Below, in pieces: positions 28,504 through 36,987 of a DNA stretch of 64,000 bases (position 1 is the first letter of the stretch; every line of letters starts with the position of its first letter). Where the stretch lies: the NCBI GenBank assembly GCA_023459055.1, contig JAEWVR010000031.1, forward strand, positions 186,001 to 250,000, in the 5' to 3' direction. The notes below the pieces were generated by a model. The model saw only the letters and a program-made list of their open reading frames with translations, was not told the DNA's origin and ran no database searches. The position numbers were made by a program, and so were the translations under genes. Origin of the DNA: Fibrobacterota bacterium. GTDB lineage: Bacteria; Fibrobacterota; Chitinivibrionia; Chitinivibrionales; Chitinispirillaceae.

Positions 28504-28594
28504 GGTTAAGGTTGAGGTTAAGGTTAAGGTTGAGGTTAAGGTTGAGGTTGAGGTTAAGGTTGTGACAAGGTTGTGACAAGGTTGTGACAAGGTA
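28504..28594. repeat. Short tandem repeats (GGTTRA)9 and (GTGACAAGGTT)3
   Basis: From 28504 to 28557 nine hexamers of the form GGTTAA or GGTTGA run without interruption. They are followed by three copies of an 11-base unit GTGACAAGGTT, the last ending in GGTA. The array fills most of the 129-base gap between the DUF362 gene and the next gene. Strong strand bias (almost no C on the plus strand in the hexamer part) is striking. Confidence 0.92.
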
Positions 28595-28626
28595 AGGTCA
28601 TTTTATATAAGGATACAGATACTAAG

Positions 28627-31600
28627 ATGCGCAAGCTGTTACTGATTTTAATACTGATGTTTACATCATTGATTACTGCAAATCCGCTTTCGTGGCAGAC
28701 GTTTTCCAATGGGAAAATAAGCTGGATATATAATGGAACATCAATTTTTGTCTACTCATCCGATTCGCGTAATGTTTATCCACTTACTCTGGATCAGACA
28801 CGTACAACCGGGGCTATCCATGATATTATTGAGTATGAACAATCGTTATTGATATCAACCGAAGCAGGTATTTATCAGATTGACATGTCTACGCAGGCAA
28901 TTGAACGGATAACTTTTTCGGATGATAATAACCGCACCGGAAAACTTGCATCCGATATGGATTATCTTTGGCTGTCAACTGACGATACACTCTTTCGTTT
29001 TGACAAACTTGGAAGAGAATGGCAATCTTTTCCTGCTCCTGAAAAATTTACTAAATGTGCGATCATCAGTGATGGGACAACGGTGGAGTGTCTTGGGCAG
29101 AAAATGCTTTATACCTTTACCATTGGTACAGAGAAGTGGAACCGTTTTGCATCAGATATATCCTCATTCGACTCTTCCTACTTTATTAAATCATCACGAT
29201 CAATTACTCAAATTTCGGGTAACCGGTTACATATTTATGTACCAAATACACAAATCTGGGAATTAATTAAGTCGGATAATGTAATCCTTGATGCGTGGGT
29301 CGAATCAGATGTTACTTACTTTTCAACCATTGATAAAATATACAAACTGGAAAAAAACACTGTTTTGAAACAATTGGATATTAATATTACCGAACCAATT
29401 GTGTCGTTTACAAAAAACAATTTCGACATGTGCCTTTCGATGAAATCCAGGCTCATGTTCTACAACACTACAAAATCAGAATTTTCATTCCTTGATTATC
29501 CATCAATAAAAGAGGGTGTGCTCCCCGAAAAAGTTGTTTACAAATCTGACTTACTGTTATTTTATAAAGATGCAATCTCTATTTATAACTTCAGCAGCAA
29601 GACATGGTCCGGGATTGAAGCAAAGCAAAATAATTCCCAATCAAAGGTAAGCTGGACCGATGCAGGTCCGATGTTGCAATATAAACCGGGTTTCTACACG
29701 AATGTCAAAGGTTTTATTGAAAGTAAATCATCATTAAACAGTGCCGGTTTTATTCATGATTCTGTCAGGGTCGGATGGGATTCTTTGAATAATCCTATTT
29801 ATGCTGCGGATTCAACCGACAGCACACTTCTTGTCAAATGGACAAAACCTGATTTTATTGCTGATGTAAACATTCACACAGCAGATGCAGATGGCCGGAC
29901 ACTAGACGTTTCATTTAACAACACGAACAGTTCTGTCCCTGCAACAAAGCTTGCAATTTACAAAGGTGCATCAGGCGATATTGTCCAGACGGTTCGTGGT
30001 GGCACATGTGAAACTGATGTCATGAAATCAAAATTATCAATTCCAGTTTCTTATGAAGGATTACAGATTGGCCTTGATACCAAAAGTAAATTGAAAGACA
30101 AAGATAGAAAAATTGCAAAAATGTCAGCTGGTGCCGGTTTCATAACATCCCGGTCAAATTGGAAGGTACTTAAATACCGTCCTGATGGCAATTACCAGCT
30201 TGAGTCAACTCCTGTTGACACTCTTATAAATACGCTTTCCGATTCAATCACAATTGATTCATTAGCAATAACGCAAATAGCGGATTCATTGACACAAAAA
30301 AAAGATATCGTGCAATTACTACCCGGTACAGTAAGAGTCTGGGTTGATGGTGTCGAACTTGATGCAAAGTATTTTGCATTCTATCGTTTGACCAATTCTC
30401 TTCAGATCAGTATGGATGCGCCGGTTGATCCAAGTTCACTCATTTCAGTTACCTATAAAGTACAACCGTTACCAAGGAATGGAAATAAAGAGATCGAATT
30501 CAAGCCCTTTTATAATTTTGGTGAAACATTTTATGGGACCGGTATCATTTCTCCCCTATCCTGGCTTTCAATACGCGGCGGTGTTGAGAATATTAAAAAG
30601 GATTCAACTCAATCTATTGTAAATTTTGCTGTACCAGTTGAATATCGTAAAGAAAATCCTAATTTACTTTTAAAAGTGACCCCAGAGTATTCATTTAATC
30701 CACAAACAAAGAGCAGTGCCGGCGCAGTAGATATCCAAAGCAGAATCGGTAAAAATCTCGGCATTACTTTTAATGGACTTATTGCAGATACCGGATTCTC
30801 AACTGCGGATACATTTACACGCGGTTTTGGTAAAATTAAAAATGAGTATAATTTTTCAACAAATTATAACCTGAAACCTGAAATTCCAATAACCTACTCA
30901 CAGCACCGTTACTCTGCCCTTTCCGGAACAGAATCGGGATATAATGCACAAACCGGTGTTCATTATCAGGGCTTTCCATTTCTGGATTTTGACATTTCAA
31001 GAGTTATCCTTGATGATAATTTAAAAGATACGAATAATCTCTTTGATAGTATTTTCCATATTAAAGACCGATTCATGATCAAGTTATATGAAACTTCGTC
31101 ACCATACCTTGCTAAACTTACACATTTTCAAAAAGTCAAGTATGAATTGACCCATACACAGTATCGATATAACAGCTTATTTGATGATAATTTCAAATCC
31201 GGGCGTTCAACAGTTGGCAAATTAACTCTCAATCCTGTTCAACCTGTAACCTGTATAATCAGTAGTGAAACAAAGAACGGTGATTTAGGAAATAATCTGA
31301 CCAGCTATATTGCACCTTCTATTCAGCTTGTTACTGTGGAATTTCCAAAAGGTGTCAATTTCATGGGTACTTATTCAAGTGTTGCCAACAAATATGCAGA
31401 TATTGACAGCAGTAGCATTTCTGTAAACCGTCAATTGACACTAACACTAAGACCAGGACGATGGAATAATAAACTTGGCTGGTTCTCACTTAACGGTTCA
31501 ATAAAACAAAGTATTAATGGAACTGATACAAGCAGCGATCTTTCTACCGGTGATTATTTTACTGGCGCTATTGGTATTCAACGAAAACAACTAGACAAAG

Positions 31601-32139
31601 GTGCCGGTTTAAATGTTTTTTTAAACGAAACATTCTTTTTATCTAACCAGAACACCTGGTCGGAAAACGATTCAACAGAAACATTCTCTTCTAATAATAA
31701 TTTTAAATTTTATTTCAATTCAAAGAATAACTGGAATAACACTGTCAATTTTACCACAAATTACGATGATTTCTCTTTTAAGGGATTAACAGAATACAAC
31801 TGGAGAGCGTTAACATGGCTTCAGCTGAAACCAAGTTTTGAACTTACCTATACTAATGATTCATCGGCTTCCAGACAAACAATTGCTCCATTACTTGAAG
31901 TATCTCTTTCAATGAACAAATGGCTTTTCATACGATCTCTTACTAATCTGCACAGCCTCAAACTTCAGTGGAACAAAGTTAACAATGTTCCAAATGAACA
32001 CCCTGATTTGGAATATGTTTTTATGTTGATTTTACATACATTGCCAAACATTACACTCAACAATCAGGAATCATTTACGTTCTCAAATGGCGGGTTTAGT
32101 AGTTTTAAAGTCAATTTTTTGTGTACAATTACTTTCTAA
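28627..32139 (+). CDS. Large outer-membrane-like protein, propeller plus beta-barrel
   Basis: A 1170-residue exported protein with a Sec signal (about 1-18). Residues 20-350 contain repeated short motifs (TEAGIYQIDMSTQ, YLWLSTDDTLFRFD) reminiscent of a two-component-regulator or WD-type beta-propeller. Near 560-630 a block with LPGTVRVWVDGVELD and ISVTYKVQPLP resembles repeat units in SprA-type outer-membrane proteins. From about 640 to the end the sequence alternates polar and aromatic residues, as in a large beta-barrel, and it ends with FLCTITF, a terminal Phe as in outer-membrane proteins. Function unknown; a surface channel or anchor for the neighbouring exported DUF362 proteins is a guess. 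Confidence 0.65.
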   Translation: MRKLLLILILMFTSLITANPLSWQTFSNGKISWIYNGTSIFVYSSDSRNVYPLTLDQTRTTGAIHDIIEYEQSLLISTEAGIYQIDMSTQAIERITFSDDNNRTGKLASDMDYLWLSTDDTLFRFDKLGREWQSFPAPEKFTKCAIISDGTTVECLGQKMLYTFTIGTEKWNRFASDISSFDSSYFIKSSRSITQISGNRLHIYVPNTQIWELIKSDNVILDAWVESDVTYFSTIDKIYKLEKNTVLKQLDINITEPIVSFTKNNFDMCLSMKSRLMFYNTTKSEFSFLDYPSIKEGVLPEKVVYKSDLLLFYKDAISIYNFSSKTWSGIEAKQNNSQSKVSWTDAGPMLQYKPGFYTNVKGFIESKSSLNSAGFIHDSVRVGWDSLNNPIYAADSTDSTLLVKWTKPDFIADVNIHTADADGRTLDVSFNNTNSSVPATKLAIYKGASGDIVQTVRGGTCETDVMKSKLSIPVSYEGLQIGLDTKSKLKDKDRKIAKMSAGAGFITSRSNWKVLKYRPDGNYQLESTPVDTLINTLSDSITIDSLAITQIADSLTQKKDIVQLLPGTVRVWVDGVELDAKYFAFYRLTNSLQISMDAPVDPSSLISVTYKVQPLPRNGNKEIEFKPFYNFGETFYGTGIISPLSWLSIRGGVENIKKDSTQSIVNFAVPVEYRKENPNLLLKVTPEYSFNPQTKSSAGAVDIQSRIGKNLGITFNGLIADTGFSTADTFTRGFGKIKNEYNFSTNYNLKPEIPITYSQHRYSALSGTESGYNAQTGVHYQGFPFLDFDISRVILDDNLKDTNNLFDSIFHIKDRFMIKLYETSSPYLAKLTHFQKVKYELTHTQYRYNSLFDDNFKSGRSTVGKLTLNPVQPVTCIISSETKNGDLGNNLTSYIAPSIQLVTVEFPKGVNFMGTYSSVANKYADIDSSSISVNRQLTLTLRPGRWNNKLGWFSLNGSIKQSINGTDTSSDLSTGDYFTGAIGIQRKQLDKGAGLNVFLNETFFLSNQNTWSENDSTETFSSNNNFKFYFNSKNNWNNTVNFTTNYDDFSFKGLTEYNWRALTWLQLKPSFELTYTNDSSASRQTIAPLLEVSLSMNKWLFIRSLTNLHSLKLQWNKVNNVPNEHPDLEYVFMLILHTLPNITLNNQESFTFSNGGFSSFKVNFLCTITF

Positions 32140-32163
32140 TATTATTTACAGAAGGAGTATCCT

Positions 32164-32739
32164 ATGATTCGCAGATTATCAATCGCAATTATTACACTGT
32201 TATCTTTTTTTGGATGTAAAGTCGTTGAAGAGGAATCGGGCGGGGATGTATTTACTGCATCAACATTTAGAATTTATGAATCTGATATTCAGGGATGGTC
32301 GTTTGAATCTCCAGATTGGGAATGGGCAGAATTTCTTGCCAAAACAAGTGGAACAACAAAAGGTATGGATGAACTTGTTGATGGTGACGCGCCTGTGTTC
32401 GTTGATGCCGGTTTGATTAATGGAGCTGCTCAGCGCCTTATCAATTCCAACAGTGAAAAGAATGAGATCTGGATTATGACCTACCCTACAAAAGATGCCG
32501 CCTCGAAAGCATTTAATACCTATGTTGCAAGCGACAAGTTTACAAAATCACCTGATGCAATCGCCGGTGCATCCAAATCAATTGCATTGCTTGATAATGA
32601 GTCAACCGAGGGTTGTGCATGGATCGCAGTATTTGGTGAAGTTCTAATTCTTTCATATCATACAAATTATGGCAATGATGCAAAGTCTGTTATTGATGCA
32701 GCAAATCTTTACAATGTATTCAAGAAAAAACAAAATTAA
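32164..32739 (+). CDS. Small putative lipoprotein of unknown function
   Basis: A 191-residue protein whose N-terminus RRLSIAIITLLSFFGC ends in a lipobox-like FFGC at residue 18, so it may be lipidated; the residue at -3 is atypical (Phe). The remainder is a compact alpha/beta domain with WSFESPDWEWAEF, WIMTYPTKDAASKAFNTYV and a C-terminal DAANLYNVFKK helix; I do not recognise the family. AAGGAG precedes the ATG. It lies 24 bases after the large outer-membrane-like gene and 21 bases before a Tat-type DUF362 gene. Confidence 0.65.
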   Translation: MIRRLSIAIITLLSFFGCKVVEEESGGDVFTASTFRIYESDIQGWSFESPDWEWAEFLAKTSGTTKGMDELVDGDAPVFVDAGLINGAAQRLINSNSEKNEIWIMTYPTKDAASKAFNTYVASDKFTKSPDAIAGASKSIALLDNESTEGCAWIAVFGEVLILSYHTNYGNDAKSVIDAANLYNVFKKKQN

Positions 32740-32760
32740 CAACGCGTTCAGGGAGTTACT

Positions 32761-34161
32761 ATGTCTATTACAAGAAGATCATTCTTAAAAGGCTCCGCTG
32801 CGACGGCAGCTGTATCAATGGTTGGTGCAAACGCATTGGAGACTTTAGCAGCTCCATCAGCAGCACTCGCAAAAGGTCCTGGAAATAAATGGGAAGGACG
32901 TGTTGTTATTAATTATAACAAAGAAGCGACTTCCGGTGTGACTGTTAATGAAGCAGTAGTTAAGAAAATGGTTAATGATGCAATCTTATTATTGACAGGA
33001 GAAACAACTGTCGGTGCTGCATGGAAATCAGTTTTTCCATCAAGCCTGACATCTGCATCAAAAGTTGCTATCAAGACTAATATTCTTAATGCTGGTAATC
33101 CTTGTCCGCATGCGTTTACAGTTGCAGCAATTTGCGAAGGTTTGCAACAAATGGATTTTAATGGTACAAAATTCTCTGCAGCAAACATTACTGTTTACGA
33201 TATGAATAATTCCAATTCAATGGATACAGCCGGATATACTGCAGCTCGTCTCCCTAATATTGCACGTGTTAAAGATTCAGCTGCAGTACATGGCGATGGA
33301 GCTCTCAATAACAGATCATATGCAAAAACATTGAAGAACAGTGATTTTCTGATTAATGTTTTCAGCCCACGCGGGCACAGTATCGGAAGTACTTTTTCTG
33401 TTGGTTTTAAAAGCCATTACGGGACCTATTCAAATCCTGGAGGTATGCATGGTTCTGATGCTCCTGATTGTTTAAGGGATATTAATTGTACTGGTCCGGT
33501 TTTTAATAAAACAGTACTGAGTATGTGCAGTGGTATTTTTGGTATGCTTGAAGGTAAAGGCCCAACTGGTTCATCAGGGGACTACTCTACCTATTCAAAA
33601 AAAATGGATCCATCATCAACCAATACCAACCCTACAACGATAATTATGAGTACCGATCCTGTCAGTTGCGAAATGCAAACCATCAAAATGATGCGCATGA
33701 ATAATGGTAATTCTTATGCAGTTGCAAATCTTCCAACATATCTGAGAGCATCAGGAGGTGTTACAGGGGCACTAAGCCAAACCTATAACATCGGCGTTAT
33801 TGACGAAACAAAAATGGATATCAGAACAATCATTAATGGTTCCAACGTTACACCTGTCAAGCATATCCATGAATCGGTACAGACCGGGGCAGAAATCAAT
33901 GCACGATCAATTGCTACACAGAATATTTGTTTTATCAACTACACAGTACCACTATCATTTGTTAACCAACCAGCTAAAATAGTAATTTTGACTCTTGATG
34001 GCAAAGTGGTTCGTGAATACAGACAAACAATTCAGGGTGCCAAAAATCACTTTTCATGGGATCAGTGTGATGCTGCCAATAGCAAAGTTTCAGCAGGTGC
34101 ATATCTTGTTTCTTTTAAATCCGGATCATTGACAATGTCAACCAGAGTTACCATTTCCTGA
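32761..34161 (+). CDS. DUF362 protein with Tat signal and C-terminal sorting-like domain
   Basis: A 466-residue protein with a textbook Tat signal (TRRSFLKGSAATAAV, residues 4-18, then AxA). The DUF362-type body (about 45-365) shows VAIKTNILNAGNPCPH near 102, VYDMNNSNSMD near 148, INVFSPRGH near 198, VGFKSHYGTYSNPGG near 213 and STDPVSCEMQTIKMMRMN near 298. Residues 385-466 (AKIVILTLDGKVVREY, FSWDQCDAANSKVSAGAYLVSF) match the FlgD-like/type IX sorting-domain pattern. A Tat leader together with such a tail is unusual. It is a close paralogue of the gene at 35.5 kb and related to the one at 34.2 kb. Confidence 0.82.
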   Translation: MSITRRSFLKGSAATAAVSMVGANALETLAAPSAALAKGPGNKWEGRVVINYNKEATSGVTVNEAVVKKMVNDAILLLTGETTVGAAWKSVFPSSLTSASKVAIKTNILNAGNPCPHAFTVAAICEGLQQMDFNGTKFSAANITVYDMNNSNSMDTAGYTAARLPNIARVKDSAAVHGDGALNNRSYAKTLKNSDFLINVFSPRGHSIGSTFSVGFKSHYGTYSNPGGMHGSDAPDCLRDINCTGPVFNKTVLSMCSGIFGMLEGKGPTGSSGDYSTYSKKMDPSSTNTNPTTIIMSTDPVSCEMQTIKMMRMNNGNSYAVANLPTYLRASGGVTGALSQTYNIGVIDETKMDIRTIINGSNVTPVKHIHESVQTGAEINARSIATQNICFINYTVPLSFVNQPAKIVILTLDGKVVREYRQTIQGAKNHFSWDQCDAANSKVSAGAYLVSFKSGSLTMSTRVTIS

Positions 34162-34168
34162 TTATGTC

Positions 34169-34210
34169 CACTGGCTTTGTTATGCAGTACAGAGCCAGTG
34201 AATATTTTTA
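34169..34210 (+). terminator. Terminator after the first long Tat-type DUF362 gene
   Basis: CACTGGCT (34169-34176) and AGCCAGTG (34193-34200) form an 8-base stem with a 16-base loop, followed by AATATTTTT. It ends just before the next gene start at 34215, so that gene must depend on readthrough or its own promoter. Confidence 0.7.
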
Positions 34211-34214
34211 AATT

Positions 34215-35267
34215 ATGTTTATATTTTTAAGGTGTATCGCATTAGTTATAACAATTGCTTTTTGCATATGTGCAGATTCGATTACTCAACTTAATTCATC
34301 ACCAAATAATCGGTGGCCAGGTAGAGTAGCACTATCATACGATTACCGACTGACACAAGGTATCAGAGTCGATACAGCAATTCTTCACAAAATGCTTGAT
34401 AGTTGTGTCACAGGATTAACTAATGCTGAAACAGTAAATGAAGGATGGAAAAGTCTCTTTCCTGCGCCATTAAATAAATCGTCAATAATTGCCATTAAAA
34501 CAAATCTTATTAATCCCGGAAACAATACACCTCATTACTATCTTGTTTTGTCAATAGTAAACAGTCTGCTTTCGATTCCCATTGACAACAAACGTACACT
34601 GCCGCCTGAAAACATAATTGTTTACGATGCAAATAATCGTCATGCTTTTAGTGAAGCACATTATATCAAGTCACAGTTTCCACCGATCAGGTTTGTCAAA
34701 GATACCATTATAAACTATGGTGATGGTGCTGATGGATATGCATACGCCTCAAGTTTGAATAAATGTACCTATCTTATAAATGTATTTGGTTTGAGCGGAC
34801 ACAATCAGAATTATGGTGGATTTTTTCTTGGATTTAAAAACCACTATGGTTCGTACGATCCATCATTTGCAGCACAAAAGCAACAGAGCCTTGTTTCTAT
34901 GAACTGTACCGGACCAGTATTTAATAAAACAGTGCTCTCCGTTTGCTGTGGCTTGTTCGGAATCGATGAGGGCAAGGGTCCATTTGGCGGGATTTCAGAT
35001 TTTTCAACCTATGTCAAGTCTATTGACCCTAATTCCAGAGGTAATAATCCAAATACACTTATTATAAGCACCGATCCGGTCAGTTGTGAAGTACAAGCGA
35101 TAAAAATACTCCGTATCAATAAAATTCGTTCATCTGTTATAGATTCACTCCCCGACTATCTGCAGGCATCAGCAGGAATCCATCGCCCCGGCCTGTCCGT
35201 TTACAACATTGGAATTATTGACGAAAAGCTAATGGATATAAGAAAAGCTGTTACTACTTCGTTCTGA
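34215..35267 (+). CDS. DUF362 paralogue with Sec-type signal and no sorting domain
   Basis: A 350-residue paralogue of the two flanking DUF362 proteins. It keeps IAIKTNLINPGNNTPH near 92, VYDANNRHAF, INVFGLSGHNQNYGGFFLGFKNHYG near 192-216, NCTGPVFNKTVLSVCCG near 235 and STDPVSCEVQAIKILR near 286. Unlike them it begins with MFIFLRCIALVITIAFCICA, a Sec-type signal without a twin arginine, and it stops right after the DUF362 body. Either the cargo does not need folding before export, or this copy has diverged in use. The start lies directly behind a terminator hairpin and has no strong ribosome binding site. Confidence 0.78.
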   Translation: MFIFLRCIALVITIAFCICADSITQLNSSPNNRWPGRVALSYDYRLTQGIRVDTAILHKMLDSCVTGLTNAETVNEGWKSLFPAPLNKSSIIAIKTNLINPGNNTPHYYLVLSIVNSLLSIPIDNKRTLPPENIIVYDANNRHAFSEAHYIKSQFPPIRFVKDTIINYGDGADGYAYASSLNKCTYLINVFGLSGHNQNYGGFFLGFKNHYGSYDPSFAAQKQQSLVSMNCTGPVFNKTVLSVCCGLFGIDEGKGPFGGISDFSTYVKSIDPNSRGNNPNTLIISTDPVSCEVQAIKILRINKIRSSVIDSLPDYLQASAGIHRPGLSVYNIGIIDEKLMDIRKAVTTSF

Positions 35268-35508
35268 CATCAGTTTGCACCCATATATAATCCTTAAGCA
35301 TAGTTGTTTTTTGCAATTACTAAAGACAATTGGCTATCTTGAACATAAACAACGACTAATTGTATACTAAAGATATAGCTTAATCGTTATTTATTTGTTT
35401 TTTTTGCAACTAATAAATTTACAACTACTTACAGATTACTTATGACCATTGTAGTTGATTATTGATTTATCATCATCAACTATATACTACCATGAAAAAG
35501 GAGAATGT

Positions 35509-36894
35509 ATGTCCCTAACAAGACGTTCTTTTATAAAGGGCTCAGCTGCATCTGCTGCTTTAGCAATGGTAGGTGGATCCGCTATAGATTCACTAAGTGC
35601 GCAAACATCCACACTTGCAAATGGACCCGGCAATAAGTGGCCAGGCAGAGTCGTTATTAATTTTAACAAAAATGCAGCCTCTGGTGTAACTGTCGATGAA
35701 ACTGTTGCAAAACAAATGGTCTCTGATGCCATATGTAAGCTTACAAATGAGACTAGCGTAGCAGCAGCATGGAAAGCGATTTTCCCGACAACTCTTACGG
35801 CAGCATCAAAGATAGCTATCAAAATTAACATTCTAAATAACGGTAATCCTGCACCTCATGCATTTACTGTTGCAGCTATTTGTGAAGGCTTGACAAGTAT
35901 GAATATTAACGGAACAGCATTTCCTGCAGGTAATATCACGATATATGATATGAACAACGGAAATGACATGGATAGCGCTGGATATACTTCAGCACGATTT
36001 CCAACTGGTATCAAACGCTTAAAGGACTCTAAGAGTACCACTACAGGTGCCCTCAATGAAACATATGCATCAATTCTTGTAGCTGCAGATTTTCTAATAA
36101 ATGTCTTCAGTCCTCGGGGCCACTGGCCTGAATTCGGAGGATTCACTCTTGGATTTAAAAGCCATTATGGTACCTATGATCCAGTGCATGGTGATGGTGC
36201 ACCTGCATATCTCCGCGATATTAATTGCACAGGTCCTGTTTTCAATAAAACAGTACTCTCCATGTGCAGCGGTTTATTTGGTATGAATGAAGGTAATGGG
36301 CCAACGGGTGGCAAAGATGATTACAGTAGTTACTCAAAAAAAATGGATGCGACTTCAACAAATAATAACCCGACAACAATTATTATGAGTACAGATCCGG
36401 TCAGTTGCGAGATGCAGTCAATTAAGATGATGCGGATGAATAAGGGTAAATCATATGCTACAGCCGATCTCCCCTTGTATCTTAAAATGTCAGGTGGTGT
36501 TGCCGGTTCTGGTACAACTGTTTACAACATAGGAATTATTGATGAGAGTCAGATGGATATCCGTAAATTAATTAACGGTGTAGATGTTTCACCTGTAATT
36601 AATAAACGTAAACAGAATTCCAATGGTATTTCTCTTCAAGCTATTTCAATACACAACACGACGTTCATTGAGTTTAATGTACCGGTATCATTCGTTTCAA
36701 AGAACGCAGAATTTACAATTTTCAGAGCGGATGGTTCAATTGTAAATACAATCAGTCATTATGTACGGGGTTCTGTTAATAATTTTTCATGGGATCAACG
36801 AGATGCTGTCGGAAAAAATGTAAATAGCGGGATGTACATCATTAAAATGCAATGTATGGAGATAGTAATTTCATCAAAATTTACGATACTATAA
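35509..36894 (+). CDS. DUF362 protein with Tat signal and C-terminal sorting-like domain
   Basis: A 461-residue close paralogue of the protein at 32.8 kb. The Tat signal is TRRSFIKGSAASAAL (residues 4-18). The body repeats the same landmarks: IAIKINILNNGNPAPH, IYDMNNGNDMDSAGY, INVFSPRGHWPEFGGF, GFKSHYGTYDPVHGDG and STDPVSCEMQSIKMMRMN. Residues 380-461 form the C-terminal sorting-like domain (AEFTIFRADGSIVNTI, FSWDQRDAVGKNVNSGMYIIKM). The frame extends 18 residues upstream, but AAAAGGAG seven bases before the ATG at 35509 and the Tat motif fix the start. It ends at a strong shared hairpin. Confidence 0.83.
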   Translation: MSLTRRSFIKGSAASAALAMVGGSAIDSLSAQTSTLANGPGNKWPGRVVINFNKNAASGVTVDETVAKQMVSDAICKLTNETSVAAAWKAIFPTTLTAASKIAIKINILNNGNPAPHAFTVAAICEGLTSMNINGTAFPAGNITIYDMNNGNDMDSAGYTSARFPTGIKRLKDSKSTTTGALNETYASILVAADFLINVFSPRGHWPEFGGFTLGFKSHYGTYDPVHGDGAPAYLRDINCTGPVFNKTVLSMCSGLFGMNEGNGPTGGKDDYSSYSKKMDATSTNNNPTTIIMSTDPVSCEMQSIKMMRMNKGKSYATADLPLYLKMSGGVAGSGTTVYNIGIIDESQMDIRKLINGVDVSPVINKRKQNSNGISLQAISIHNTTFIEFNVPVSFVSKNAEFTIFRADGSIVNTISHYVRGSVNNFSWDQRDAVGKNVNSGMYIIKMQCMEIVISSKFTIL

Positions 36895-36931
36895 CACTTC
36901 TAATGGAATACGACACGATCTCCTCTGCCAA

Positions 36932-36969
36932 ACATATAGCAAAGTGCCACTATTCACTTTGCTATATGT
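36932..36969. terminator. Bidirectional hairpin between convergent genes
   Basis: ACATATAGCAAAGTG (36932-36946) and CACTTTGCTATATGT (36955-36969) form a perfect 15-base stem with an 8-base loop, in the 93-base gap between the converging DUF362 and GH44 genes. Both genes probably end here. Confidence 0.75.
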
Positions 36970-36987
36970 CAATGTATTACACAATAA

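Noticed and set aside
28504..28594. Possible CRISPR array
   Set aside because: The units are 6 and 11 bases with no spacers; it is a simple tandem repeat.
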